A stretch of DNA of 64,000 nucleotides from Acidobacteriota bacterium (GCA_030066195.1 JASJCB010000013.1:1-64000), one strand, 5' to 3'. Positions 26,613 through 35,206 are shown, counted from the stretch's first letter. Numbers and translations: made by a program. Notes: generated from the sequence alone by a model not told the origin.

Positions 26613-28286
26613 TTAAATCATTTGCAGCATCAATTTACCGGGTTCTTCCAGGAACGCCTTGACATCTTGCACGAAAGTGGCGGCCACATCTCCGTCCACC
26701 ACACGGTGATCGCATGACAGCGATAAGTTCATCATCTTACGAATGACGATCTGTCCGTCGCGCACCACGGCGCGTTCCTGGAGGTTGTGAATACCGAGGA
26801 TGCCGACCTCGGGATAGTTGATGATGGGTGTAGCCAACAATCCGCCGATGCGGCCGAGAGAGGTTATGGTGAAGGTGCCGCCGCTTATGTCGTCCATGGT
26901 GGACTTAAGCTTTCTGGCCCTGTCCGTAACGGCCGCGATCTCTTCGGCCAGTTGCAGGATGGATTTGCGATCGGCTTCCTTGACCACGGGCACGGACAAG
27001 CCGTTCGGCGTGGCGGTAGCGATACCCAGATTGTAGGTTTGCTTGTAAACGATTTCGCCGGCGACGTCATCCACGGAACTGTTTAGAATGGGGAACTTCT
27101 TCAACGCCAGGGTCACGGCCTTGGCGATAAAGGGCAGATAGTTCAACTTGACGCCCTGAGCCGCCGCTTCGTCTTTCAGACGGCCGCGCAGGTCTACCAA
27201 TGCATCCATTTCCACTTCATCCACATAGGTAAAGTGGGGAACGATGCTCTTAGAGCGGGTCATGGCGCTGTGAATCGCTTTGCGTAAGCCGCGAATACGC
27301 TCTCTCGTCTCAGCTTGGGAAGCGGGGACGGCAACCGGCGCAACCGCGGGCTTCACCGGGGGTGCGGCCGGTTGAGCCGATGACGGCCTTGCCGGGGGTG
27401 CGGCGGGTTTGGGAGATACCGGCCTTGCCGGGGGCGTAGCGGGAACGGTTACCTGAGCGGGGAGGGCCGCGGGCCTCGCGGCTGCCGGAGTGCTGAGGGT
27501 GCGTTCGACATCGGCACGCGTAATTCTGTTTTTGGGTCCTGTTCCGCGCACGCGGCGCAGATCGATGCCCTTAGCGGAGGCAAAGCGACGCACGGACGGC
27601 GTAGCCAGGGGCGTACCGAAGGAACTGATGGAGGGATTGGAGGCAGGGTCCACATCGCCGACAGCCGCGGCAGCCGCAACGGCAACCGTCGCTTCTTCCG
27701 CGGCGGGTTCCCCGGCCTCCGGCGGCACGGGCACGCCTTCGCCGGTACTCTGCAACTTCATGATGACCTGACCCACCCGCAACATATCCCCGGCTTCACC
27801 GGAGGTCTCCAGGACCTTGCCCGCGGCGGGCGCGGTAATTTCCACCGTGGCCTTATCGGTGAGAATGGAAACGACCACTTGATCGGCGACAACTTCATCG
27901 CCGGGCGCCACGGCCCATTCCACGACCTCGCCCTCGAGCACGCCCTCGCCGATTTCCGGCAGCGGGAACTCGATGACCTGACCCGCGGGTTTCTTGGGCG
28001 CGGTAGCTTCACCGGTATTCTTCGGTGCGGGCGGCGCGGCGGCGGGCATGTCTTCCAAACTGTATTCCAACAACTTGCCGCCGACGGCCACGATATCGCC
28101 CTCACCGCCGAAAACGGCGGTAATGGTGCCGCTGAAGTCGGCGGCAATCTCGACGGTTGCCTTGTCGGTGAGTACGGATACCAGTTGTTGGTCGGTGGTC
28201 ACGCGATCTCCGGCAGAGACGTACCATTCCACGATCTCTCCTTCAACCACGCCCTCGCCGATTTCCGGCAGATTGAATTCAGCCAT
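26613..28286 (-). CDS. Dihydrolipoamide acyltransferase (E2 of a 2-oxoacid dehydrogenase)
   Basis: Core component of a pyruvate or branched-chain 2-oxoacid dehydrogenase complex; it moves the acyl group from lipoyl-lysine to CoA. Two lipoyl domains carry LTDKATVE (Lys42 and Lys145), joined by Ala/Pro-rich linkers. A peripheral-subunit-binding domain follows at about 228-262 (ATPSVRRFASAKGIDLRRV), then a second Ala/Pro linker and the catalytic domain with SCDHRVVDGD (His527, Asp531). The 557-residue length fits a two-lipoyl E2. Which oxoacid it serves cannot be fixed, since E1 and E3 are not in the window. It lies 42 nt after lipA. Confidence 0.92.
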   Translation of the reverse strand: MAEFNLPEIGEGVVEGEIVEWYVSAGDRVTTDQQLVSVLTDKATVEIAADFSGTITAVFGGEGDIVAVGGKLLEYSLEDMPAAAPPAPKNTGEATAPKKPAGQVIEFPLPEIGEGVLEGEVVEWAVAPGDEVVADQVVVSILTDKATVEITAPAAGKVLETSGEAGDMLRVGQVIMKLQSTGEGVPVPPEAGEPAAEEATVAVAAAAAVGDVDPASNPSISSFGTPLATPSVRRFASAKGIDLRRVRGTGPKNRITRADVERTLSTPAAARPAALPAQVTVPATPPARPVSPKPAAPPARPSSAQPAAPPVKPAVAPVAVPASQAETRERIRGLRKAIHSAMTRSKSIVPHFTYVDEVEMDALVDLRGRLKDEAAAQGVKLNYLPFIAKAVTLALKKFPILNSSVDDVAGEIVYKQTYNLGIATATPNGLSVPVVKEADRKSILQLAEEIAAVTDRARKLKSTMDDISGGTFTITSLGRIGGLLATPIINYPEVGILGIHNLQERAVVRDGQIVIRKMMNLSLSCDHRVVDGDVAATFVQDVKAFLEEPGKLMLQMI

Positions 28287-28328
28287 TCATGTTGCTCCTT
28301 GTCTGTCTCAACGCGAATAAGTGCGGGG

Positions 28329-29255
28329 TCATACCTCTATTGTACCACGCACATCGAAAGCCTGGCGGCGGGCCAGTTCATTGGCCAGGAAGTATTCTCC
28401 GGCCTTGTAGGAAGATCGAACCAACGGACCCGAGGCCACATAAAGGAAACCCATTTCCCGCGCCCGGTCGGCCAATTCGTCAAAGGCTTCCGGGCTGAGG
28501 TATTCTTCAACTTCCAGGTGCTTCCGCGTGGGTTGCAGGTACTGCCCGAGGGTGACCACATCCACGCCCACCGAGCGTATATCGGCCAGGGCGGTCAAGA
28601 TCTCTTCCCGCGTCTCGCCCAGGCCCAGCATGAGGCTTGTTTTGGTGATGCGCCGGGGCTCCAACTCCTTGACATAGGCCAGTACTTCCAGGCTTTGATC
28701 GTAGGACGCGCGCGGATCGCGAACGCGGGGCGTCAAGCGTCGCACGGTCTCCAAATTGTGGGCAAACACGTCGGGCCCGGCTTCGGCAACGGTGCGAATG
28801 TCGTCGCGACGCCCCTGGTAGTCCGAGGTCAGTACTTCCACGAAACATTCCGGCCGGGCTTCGTTGACCGCTTGGATTACTCCGGCGAATTGACCGGCGC
28901 CGCCGTCGGGCAGGTCATCCCGGTCGACGCAGGTGATGACCACGTAGTTCAGACCCATGGACGCCACGGTTTCGGCGCATTTTTGCGGTTCCAACGGGTC
29001 CAACCAACCGCGTGGGTTGCCGGAGGACACCGCGCAGAAGCGACAACCGCGGGTGCAGGTCTCGCCCAGGATCATGATGGTGGCGGTCTTCTGCGACCAG
29101 CACTCGCCGATATTGGGACAGCGCGCTTCTTCGCAAACGGTGAACAGGTTCTTGCTTCTGAGATCGGTTTTCAAGGCATGATGGTTGTTGCCGCCGCTCA
29201 GTTTGACGCGCAGCCAATCTGGTTTGCGTACCGGTTTCCGTTTGGTTTCAATCAT
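28329..29255 (-). CDS. lipA: Lipoyl synthase
   Basis: Radical-SAM enzyme that inserts two sulfurs into octanoyl-lysine, giving the lipoyl cofactor used by the neighbouring E2. The 308 residues fit. The auxiliary cluster ligands CEEARCPNIGEC (Cys41, Cys46, Cys52), the radical-SAM CTRGCRFC (Cys67, Cys71, Cys74) and the C-terminal RSSYKAGE are all present. lipA precedes the E2 gene and follows psd by 68 nt on the same strand. lipB is not seen here. Confidence 0.97.
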   Translation of the reverse strand: MIETKRKPVRKPDWLRVKLSGGNNHHALKTDLRSKNLFTVCEEARCPNIGECWSQKTATIMILGETCTRGCRFCAVSSGNPRGWLDPLEPQKCAETVASMGLNYVVITCVDRDDLPDGGAGQFAGVIQAVNEARPECFVEVLTSDYQGRRDDIRTVAEAGPDVFAHNLETVRRLTPRVRDPRASYDQSLEVLAYVKELEPRRITKTSLMLGLGETREEILTALADIRSVGVDVVTLGQYLQPTRKHLEVEEYLSPEAFDELADRAREMGFLYVASGPLVRSSYKAGEYFLANELARRQAFDVRGTIEV

Positions 29256-29323
29256 CTCTTAACCCTCAAAAGACCTCTCAGCACAAGATCGCCGAGTCAC
29301 GCTGATGCCGGGGGACTCCGGCG

Positions 29324-29953
29324 TTAATTACGCCTGGCGATGATATGCGAACCACCCTTGGTGATGTCGCCCACCTTGACCAGGATCTCACATCCTTCCG
29401 GCAAGACCACGTCCATGCGCGAGCCGAAGCGGATCAGGCCGAAGCGCTGACCACGCGCCAATTGAGCGGACTGACTCACCCAGCAGATAATCCGCCGCGC
29501 GATCAGACCCGCAATCTGGGTCACCTCTACCCGAAAGCCGTTGTCGTCGATCACCAGTTTGTTGCGCTCGTTGATCTCGGAGGCCTCGGGTTTGTAAGCT
29601 GCCAGGAACTTACCGGAGGTGTAGGTGACTTCTTCCACGGTGCCTTGGATGGGGCTGCGATTGACATGTACATTAAAGACATTGAGGAATATGGTAATTA
29701 AATGGCGCCCGTCATCCAGTTGGTGAACACCCACGACTTTGCCGTCCGCGGGAGAGACGACGGCGGCGGGATCCTCGGGGATCTGACGATAGGGATTGCG
29801 GAAGAACCAGGCAACATAAAAAGCCAGGACGGCAAAGACAACCGTCACGATGATGGAGAACTTGAGAATCAGGCTGATAAGCGCCAGCGCGATCATGGGG
29901 AACAGGAAGATCCAGCCCTCTTTTGCGATCAATTCATTGTGTTTGCCGGTCAA
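29324..29953 (-). CDS. psd: Phosphatidylserine decarboxylase, short type
   Basis: Makes phosphatidylethanolamine from phosphatidylserine at the inner membrane. The 209-residue proenzyme belongs to the short (archaetidylserine decarboxylase-related) group. Two N-terminal hydrophobic helices (about residues 12-50), RNPYRQIPEDPAAVVSPADG, NVFNVHVNRSPIQG, and the self-cleavage site RFGSRMDV, where Ser178 would become the pyruvoyl group. It is followed by lipA after 68 nt. The upstream 600 bp is non-coding. Confidence 0.93.
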   Translation of the reverse strand: MTGKHNELIAKEGWIFLFPMIALALISLILKFSIIVTVVFAVLAFYVAWFFRNPYRQIPEDPAAVVSPADGKVVGVHQLDDGRHLITIFLNVFNVHVNRSPIQGTVEEVTYTSGKFLAAYKPEASEINERNKLVIDDNGFRVEVTQIAGLIARRIICWVSQSAQLARGQRFGLIRFGSRMDVVLPEGCEILVKVGDITKGGSHIIARRN

Positions 29954-30107
29954 GATAACCTCTCTCTATGAGTCGTGCAGGTGTAGGATCGTTTCACCCG
30001 TAACCTGACGCCGTCGGCCCGTTGGGAAGACCGGAAACGCGCCGACAAAACGGCCGAACTCGGACCCAGTATCATATCCTAAGTTGCTCCCAATGGGAAG
30101 TAAAGAC

Positions 30108-30143
30108 GTCTTAACGCGTCTTAACGCTTAACGGGTCTTAACG
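30108..30143. repeat. CTTAACG direct repeats upstream of psd
   Basis: Four copies of CTTAACG in 36 bp, three within a longer GTCTTAACG at 30108, 30118 and 30135. They lie about 155 bp upstream of the psd start and could be a regulator-binding cluster; nothing confirms it. Confidence 0.55.
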
Positions 30144-30243
30144 AGCAGGGCCTCGCCAAAGTCGTGCATGTTAGCCGGTAACAACGTCTAATTGACTCCA
30201 ATCTCCCCGGGAAGGCATGAAAAGTCGGCGTCCGGTGCTCGAT

Positions 30244-30257
30244 TGTTCCCGGGAACA
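30244..30257. promoter_or_regulatory. Perfect palindrome TGTTCCCGGGAACA
   Basis: A perfect 14-bp inverted repeat with operator-like symmetry. A near copy (TGTTCCCGGGAATA) lies at 30286-30299, exactly 42 bp away, both preceded by CGAT. A third partial copy, GTTCCCGGGAGG, covers the pcm ribosome-binding region at 30579-30590. Confidence 0.5.
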
Positions 30258-30285
30258 CATAAGGTCAATGCCTAAAATATTCGAT

Positions 30286-30299
30286 TGTTCCCGGGAATA
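30286..30299. promoter_or_regulatory. Second TTCCCGGGAA palindrome
   Basis: TGTTCCCGGGAATA, imperfect at the last two pairs. Centre-to-centre distance from the first copy is 42 bp, about four DNA turns, which would suit a cooperatively bound regulator. Confidence 0.45.
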
Positions 30300-30340
30300 A
30301 CAAAAACATCTTTCAATCAAATAGGCACTTATGCAACTTC

Positions 30341-30461
30341 GCATGTTGCTTAGTTGTTTTATGCACCGACTTTCTTTCTGTCTTTTTGAAGCGAGGATTG
30401 GCTCTGTGTCGGAAACTCACCTGACAACCTGCAAATTCCCCCTACTTTGACGACATTCTGC
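30341..30461 (+). repeat. Dispersed non-coding element, copy A
   Basis: About 120 bp that aligns along its length with 42221-42336. Shared blocks: TTAGTTGTTTTAT, AAGCGAGG, and ACAACCTGCAAAT followed by ACTTTGACGACA and CTGC. No long ORF crosses it. It is followed by a terminator-like hairpin at 30478-30528, ahead of pcm's own -10. This suggests an independent transcript or leader RNA. Confidence 0.65.
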
Positions 30462-30477
30462 CCACTTCCTCAAGCAC

Positions 30478-30528
30478 GTCCCTTCGCACCAACCCTCTCG
30501 GGTCAGCTGTGAAGGGACTATTTTATTT
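30478..30528 (+). terminator. Terminator-like hairpin after element A
   Basis: GTCCCTTC (30478-30485) pairs perfectly with GAAGGGAC (30511-30518) across a 25-base loop, followed by TATTTTATTT. It could end an RNA starting in element A, or act as an attenuator upstream of pcm. Confidence 0.55.
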
Positions 30529-30560
30529 AGCCCGGAAAAATCTTCAGCTCGAAACGGGTG

Positions 30561-30566
30561 TACAAT
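30561..30566 (+). promoter_or_regulatory. -10 box of pcm
   Basis: TACAAT 31 nt before ATG 30597, downstream of the terminator-like hairpin. The -35 region is AT-rich without a good match. Confidence 0.4.
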
Positions 30567-30596
30567 AGAGGTAACGCCGTTCCCGGGAGGTCCGGT

Positions 30597-31316
30597 ATGC
30601 GTTTCCCCTTCTGGCTTGTGTTCGTCCTGGCCGCTTGCAAAGCGCCGCTTCCTTCTCAACCCGACCCCTATGAACCAAATCGGAACGACATGGTAACCCG
30701 TCAACTGGCCGCCCGCGATATTACTGACCCAGCCGTATTGGACGCCATGGGCCGCGTGGAACGGCACCGCTTTGTCCCCGAACCCTTGAAGGATCGAGCC
30801 TATACGGACCAACCCCTGCCCATCGGTCATGGCCAGACCATTTCCCAGCCTTATATCGTCGCCGCCATGACCCAATTGCTCAAGCCGTCAAAAGACCACA
30901 TCGTTCTGGAAATCGGTACCGGCTCGGGCTACCAGGCAGCCGTCCTCGCCGAACTGGTCAAACACGTTTATACCATCGAGATCGTCGCCCCCCTGGCCGC
31001 TCGCGCCAGGAATGATCTCTACGACGCGGGTTATACCAATATCACCGTGCGTCATGGCGACGGTTACCGAGGTTGGCCTGAACACGCACCCTTCGACGGC
31101 ATCATGGTAACCGCCGCCCCGGATCATATTCCCAAACCGCTCACCGATCAACTGAAGCCCGGCGGCCGTATGGTCCTGCCGATGGGGCCGAGGAACGGCG
31201 CCCAACAACTTCTGCTGTTGACCAAACATGCGGACGGTTCCATTCAACGTGAGGTCGTGATGCTGGTTCGCTTCGTTCCGTTTACCGGCGAAGCCGTCAA
31301 ACGGGGAAATCAGTAG
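30597..31316 (+). CDS. pcm: Protein-L-isoaspartate O-methyltransferase with lipoprotein signal
   Basis: SAM-dependent enzyme that methylates isoaspartyl residues of damaged proteins. Family motifs: RHRFVPE, the SAM-binding VLEIGTGSGYQAAVLAEL, and VTAAPDHIPKPLTDQLKPGGR. The unusual part is the N-terminus MRFPFWLVFVLAACKAP, a lipoprotein signal with lipobox LAAC and Cys14 as the expected acylation site. This start is backed by GGGAGG at 30585-30590, six bases before the ATG. An internal Met (residue 32, MVTRQLAARD) would give the usual cytoplasmic form but has no good ribosome site. If the signal is used, the enzyme is anchored outside the cytoplasm, where SAM supply is a puzzle. Total 239 residues. 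Confidence 0.9.
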   Translation: MRFPFWLVFVLAACKAPLPSQPDPYEPNRNDMVTRQLAARDITDPAVLDAMGRVERHRFVPEPLKDRAYTDQPLPIGHGQTISQPYIVAAMTQLLKPSKDHIVLEIGTGSGYQAAVLAELVKHVYTIEIVAPLAARARNDLYDAGYTNITVRHGDGYRGWPEHAPFDGIMVTAAPDHIPKPLTDQLKPGGRMVLPMGPRNGAQQLLLLTKHADGSIQREVVMLVRFVPFTGEAVKRGNQ

Positions 31317-31751
31317 CCGGCCTTTATGACGCCGGCAAAGTCCTTCGTCTGACAGTCTGGACATTCATCCTGTAAACCAGAAGGCAAGAACACTGAACCG
31401 GAAAACCGGAACACGAATGCCTGAACGTGTCAAAAGATCTATCTGCTTTTTTTCAAGAATGATCGGACTAATGAATCGCTTTGAAATCCGTGCCGGCATG
31501 ACCGTTGCTCTTTAGGAGGTGCACGGGGCCACTCCCCAGATCACCAATGCCCAACGGCCGGGTCACGGAGCGGACACATGATGAAACCCGATACCACCGA
31601 TAAACCGACCTCCGATGTCATGTTCCCATTTCCCCAATCCAAGACCGAGACCATTACAGAATCGGACCTCTTGGGCCATCGCTTGGAAATAACTCTGTCC
31701 GATTCCTTTATCAGTGAGCGGAACCTCCCGACGACAAGGGGCTGCAGCAAA

Positions 31752-31781
31752 GACCGGCCCGTCGATTTCGACGGGCCGGTC
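31752..31781. terminator. Perfect 13-bp hairpin with four-base loop
   Basis: Arms GACCGGCCCGTCG (31752-31764) and CGACGGGCCGGTC (31769-31781) around ATTT. On the minus strand it is followed by TTTGC. It is probably a bidirectional terminator, though it stands 230-435 nt from the nearest stop codons. Confidence 0.6.
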
Positions 31782-31947
31782 CATTTCGGCACACGCCGCC
31801 AGGATTCTCCCCTTTTTGAGAAACAGCCCCGAGGGAAAACGTGCCCTCCGCTCCCTGAAACCGGCCAATACCGACGTTCGCGCCATGGTAACCCGATACG
31901 CCGTATAAAAATCTACTGATCGAACCGGAGAACCTGCCCACACGCAA

Positions 31948-31974
31948 GGCGGCCGGGCAATCGGCTCGGCCGCC
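31948..31974 (-). terminator. Hairpin downstream of the PLP-enzyme gene
   Basis: GGCGGCCG (31948-31955) pairs with CGGCCGCC (31967-31974). It lies 40 nt past the minus-strand stop at 32014 and probably ends the thrC-PLP transcript; it has only a very weak T stretch. Confidence 0.5.
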
Positions 31975-32013
31975 CGTGGATTTCAAGTTTGCAAATGCTC
32001 TGTAGAACCCGGC

Positions 32014-33477
32014 TCAACTGCCGGACTGGATTCTTTCGTTGAAGTCTTGGATCAGGTTGTCCAGTTCATCGCCGCATTCCAGGGCTTTCGACCAGTAGTT
32101 TTCATGGTCAGACCATTGGGCTTCCAGTTCCGCGACGTCCCGTTGCTGTTGTTCGATCCAGGTGAAGTATTTCAGGTTGTGGACGCGCTTGCGGTCGGGG
32201 TAGCGCAGTTCCAGGACATGTTCCACGTCCAGTCCTTGCAATAGTTCCAGGTCTCGCCAGGCCTGGCCTTCATGGTAGGGGCCGCGTTGTTCGGTCAATT
32301 CGTCCAGGCGGGAGGCGTACAGGTCCAGTGAATCGGTGAAAACCGTGACCAGCCAGTCCCGCTCGGTCAATTCATAATAGCGGGCCATTTTGATCGCGGC
32401 GACCAGGTTGGCGATGCAGGAGATGCCCATCAGGTCCAGGCGTTCGGTCAGCTCTTCCGGGACGCCCGCGGCGATCAGGCGTTTGCGCCCCTCCGGTTCG
32501 TTGAAGAAACGCAGCAGGCGCATAGCGTCCTCGTCATCCACGCCGATGATCATGTCCGTATTGTGCACGTCGTGAATCCAGGGCACGTGTTTGTCGCCGA
32601 TGCCCTCGATGCGGTGGTCGCCGTGGCCGTTGTAGAGGAGAGTGGGACATTGCAGCGCCTCGCTGACGGCCAGTTTAGCCCTGGGGAAGTGTTTTTTCAG
32701 GCGGTAACCCGCGCCCAGGGTACCCGCGCTGCCGGAGGAGAAGACCGAACCCACAAAGCGGTGACCTTGCGGCATGGCCCGCTCCAGCGCTTCCAGGGCG
32801 GCGGCGCCGGTGACCTGGTAATGCCACATGGGATTACCCAATTCTCTGAACTGGTTGAAGATGTGGATGTCGTCGCGAGTGCGGCGCAATTCCCAACAGG
32901 CGTCGAAGATTTCTTTGACATTGCTCTCACAGCCCGGCGTGGCGATGACCTCGCCCGCGATGTTCTCCAGCCAGGCGAATCGCTCGCGGGACATGTTCTC
33001 GGGTAGGATGGCGATCGAGGCGCAATCCAGAAGTTTGCTCACATAAGCGCCGCCCCGGCAATAGTTGCCGGTGGAAGGCCAGACGGCGCGGGTGGTTTCC
33101 GGGTTGAAGGCGCCGGTGATCAATTTGGGAACCAAACAGCCGAAGGTCGCGCCCACCTTGTGCGCGCCGGTGGGAAACCACTTCCCGCATAAAGCCAGGA
33201 TATTGGCGCGACAGCCGGTTAACGCGGGCGGCATGACCACATGGTTGACATCGCCGAAGCTTCCGCCCCTGGCCACCGGCTCATTCTTCCAGGTGATGCG
33301 GAACAGGTTGCGCGGGTGAACATCCCACAAGCCGATATCGGCCAGTTCGTTGACGACAGCCTCGGGCATGGTCGCGGGATCGCGCATCTGGGCCAGGGTA
33401 GGAATGCGTATACCGCGCTCCCGACACCAGGCGGCGTTTTGATCTCTTTGTAAGGCATCGACGGTAAAACGACTCAT
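32014..33477 (-). CDS. PLP-dependent fold-type II enzyme, possibly OrtB-like
   Basis: A 487-residue enzyme of the tryptophan-synthase-beta/threonine-synthase fold. The PLP lysine is probably Lys107 in FPTGAHKVGATFG. The PLP phosphate and substrate loops are WPSTGNYCRGGAYVSKLL and VFSSGSAGTLGAG, and ATPGCESNVKEIFDACW is also characteristic. From memory this resembles the beta subunit of 2-amino-4-oxopentanoate thiolase (OrtB, ornithine breakdown), whose size is similar, but no small OrtA-like gene is nearby, so the specificity is open. Its start overlaps the thrC stop (ATGA at 33474-33477), so the two enzymes are coupled and may use linked amino-acid substrates. Confidence 0.8.
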   Translation of the reverse strand: MSRFTVDALQRDQNAAWCRERGIRIPTLAQMRDPATMPEAVVNELADIGLWDVHPRNLFRITWKNEPVARGGSFGDVNHVVMPPALTGCRANILALCGKWFPTGAHKVGATFGCLVPKLITGAFNPETTRAVWPSTGNYCRGGAYVSKLLDCASIAILPENMSRERFAWLENIAGEVIATPGCESNVKEIFDACWELRRTRDDIHIFNQFRELGNPMWHYQVTGAAALEALERAMPQGHRFVGSVFSSGSAGTLGAGYRLKKHFPRAKLAVSEALQCPTLLYNGHGDHRIEGIGDKHVPWIHDVHNTDMIIGVDDEDAMRLLRFFNEPEGRKRLIAAGVPEELTERLDLMGISCIANLVAAIKMARYYELTERDWLVTVFTDSLDLYASRLDELTEQRGPYHEGQAWRDLELLQGLDVEHVLELRYPDRKRVHNLKYFTWIEQQQRDVAELEAQWSDHENYWSKALECGDELDNLIQDFNERIQSGS

Positions 33478-34655
33478 GGGACATGCTCCTCGATCTGGTC
33501 CAGGTCGGTCACGGCGCGGCTCGGCATGGACACCTTCTTCATGGCCGCGTCAATATCTTTCAATCCGCTGCCCGTGGCCATGAGGACCACGGTTTCGCCT
33601 TCACCGATACTCTTGCGTGCGGCCAGGTAACCGGCCAGGGACACGGCGCCCGCGGGCTCGGTGAACAAGCCGCTTGTGCGGGACAGCAATTGTTGCGCTT
33701 CCAGGATCGCCTCGTCGCTGACGGCGATACAGCGGCCGTCATGGCGTTTCAGGCCGGCCAGCGCATAATAACCGTTGCGCGGGACAGCGACACAAATGGA
33801 GTCGGCAATCGTGGCGGCGGGCTCCTGATCGAAGACCCCGGTTTCAAAGGCGCGGCACAGGGGACTGCTGCCTTCCGCCTGAACGGCCCAAAGCGTGGGG
33901 ACGGCCGTGATCATACCGACACTGTACAGATCGCGAAAACCCTTGAGGATGCCCGCCAAAATTACGCCGTCGCCGGTGGGAACGAACACGTGATCCGGGG
34001 CGTAACCCAGTTGATCGACCAGTTCCAGGGCGCCGCTTTTTTTACCCTCGTTGGTCATGGGATGATACCCGGTGTTGCGATTCATGCCGCCGTATTTTGC
34101 GGTCCATTGCAGGGACAATTCGTAGGCAAGGTCATAGGGGCCGTCCACCAGGATCAATCGTGCGCCGTATTGCAACGCCTGAACCATCTTGGCGCGCGGC
34201 GCGGTCTTGGGTAGAAAAAGGGTGACTTTCAAGCCGCAGGCGGCGCCGATCCCGGCCATGGAAGAACCCGCGTTGCCGGAAGAGGCCAGAGCAATCTCCT
34301 TGTAACCGTGACGACGGGCGAAAGCGGCCACCAACAGGGAGGCGCGGTCCTTGTAACTGCCGGTCGGATTACCGGCCTCGTATTTGACGAACAGGTTGTC
34401 GACGCCGCAATGCCGCCGCAATCCCGGAGCGGGACACAGCGGGGTGTTACCCACGGGCAGAACCGAAAGGTCTTCCAGGCGAACCAGGTCGCCGAAGGGG
34501 CGTCGCGGATCGAAGGATTCGTAGACCACTTCCAAAACACCGCGCAAGGGTTCGTAACAGCGCTGTTCACGGGTACAGGCGGGACAAACCATGAGTTCGG
34601 GGCTCACGGGATAGGTAGTTGCGCACATGCTGCATATATAGTGTTGAGTCATCAT
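33474..34655 (-). CDS. thrC: Threonine synthase
   Basis: PLP enzyme that converts O-phosphohomoserine to threonine. The 393 residues fit. The N-terminus has a zinc-ribbon-like pair CSMC (Cys8, Cys11) and CPAC (Cys24, Cys27). The PLP lysine lies in NPTGSYKDRA, and ASSGNAGSSMAG is the substrate-binding loop. Close relatives without the phosphate specificity exist (threonine dehydratase-like), and pairing with an unusual PLP enzyme leaves room for another substrate. First gene of a two-gene minus-strand operon, divergent from the SRPBCC gene. Confidence 0.85.
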   Translation of the reverse strand: MMTQHYICSMCATTYPVSPELMVCPACTREQRCYEPLRGVLEVVYESFDPRRPFGDLVRLEDLSVLPVGNTPLCPAPGLRRHCGVDNLFVKYEAGNPTGSYKDRASLLVAAFARRHGYKEIALASSGNAGSSMAGIGAACGLKVTLFLPKTAPRAKMVQALQYGARLILVDGPYDLAYELSLQWTAKYGGMNRNTGYHPMTNEGKKSGALELVDQLGYAPDHVFVPTGDGVILAGILKGFRDLYSVGMITAVPTLWAVQAEGSSPLCRAFETGVFDQEPAATIADSICVAVPRNGYYALAGLKRHDGRCIAVSDEAILEAQQLLSRTSGLFTEPAGAVSLAGYLAARKSIGEGETVVLMATGSGLKDIDAAMKKVSMPSRAVTDLDQIEEHVP

Positions 34656-34734
34656 GCCGTCCTGCCGCCTCGGCGGGCTTACATTATCGACCCCGCGCCG
34701 ATAATTGGCAAGCCTTGGATGATCGGAACAAGCT

Positions 34735-34740
34735 TATAAT
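34735..34740 (+). promoter_or_regulatory. Perfect -10 box upstream of the SRPBCC gene
   Basis: TATAAT 31 nt before ATG 34772. The nearest -35-like TTGGAT (34715-34720) is only 14 bp upstream, so the promoter is not complete by consensus. Confidence 0.4.
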
Positions 34741-34771
34741 GACCTGAATACCCCGGTCGGATGGAGGCGAC

Positions 34772-35206
34772 ATGAAGAAGAGCGACCCGCCCGTTATCGT
34801 TGAACAGACTTTTGCCGTGGATCGAGACACGCTTTGGAAAGCGATCACCGAGGCAGCACAAATGCGCCGCTGGTTTTTCGACAATATCCCCGCCTTTGAG
34901 CCCGCCGTCGGTTTCAAGACACAATTCAACGTGAGCACCGGGGAAAGGGAATTCCCGCATCGTTGGGAGATCATCGAGGTCATTCCCGCCCAAAAAATAA
35001 CCTACCGATGGCAGTACGAAGGCTATGCCGGTGATTCAACCGTGGCTTTCGAGTTGTTCGGCGCCGGCGATGCCGTCGGCTTGAGAGTAACGGCGACCGT
35101 TTTGGAAGACTTTTCCTACGACATCCCGGAATTCAAAAGGGAGAGCTGCGAGGGTGGTTGGAACTATTTCATCAAGCAAAGCCTGGTGAACTATCTGGCC
35201 TCCTGA
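34772..35206 (+). CDS. SRPBCC/AHSA1-type protein
   Basis: A 144-residue protein of the START-like SRPBCC fold, AHSA1 (Hsp90-activator C-terminal-like) group, a small hydrophobic-ligand-binding or chaperone-like domain. Typical features: IVEQTFAVDRDTLWKAITE at the N-terminus, MRRWFFDNIPAFEPAVG, a central EIIEVIPAQKITYRWQY strand pair and a long C-terminal helix from about residue 120. Ligand unknown. It stands alone, with its own -10 box, between thrC (divergent) and moxR. Confidence 0.87.
   Translation: MKKSDPPVIVEQTFAVDRDTLWKAITEAAQMRRWFFDNIPAFEPAVGFKTQFNVSTGEREFPHRWEIIEVIPAQKITYRWQYEGYAGDSTVAFELFGAGDAVGLRVTATVLEDFSYDIPEFKRESCEGGWNYFIKQSLVNYLAS

Larger units (their letters stand above)
29954..30340. 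other. Intergenic with short repeats and palindromes
   Basis: No gene seen. It holds the CTTAACG direct repeats (30108-30143) and two TTCCCGGGAA palindromes (30244-30257 and 30286-30299), listed separately, and leads into dispersed element A. Confidence 0.6.
31317..32013. other. Intergenic, 697 bp, no gene seen
   Basis: Convergent region between pcm and the PLP-enzyme gene. A GCCGGC inverted repeat lies at the pcm stop (31316-31336). Frames of 83-126 codons on both strands overlap each other and lack ribosome sites or recognisable domains. Two strong hairpins (31752 and 31948) are listed separately. Confidence 0.6.

Noticed and set aside
31563..31943. Overlapping frames of 113-126 codons on both strands
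   Set aside because: They overlap each other and a 13-bp hairpin; no ribosome site or recognisable domain.
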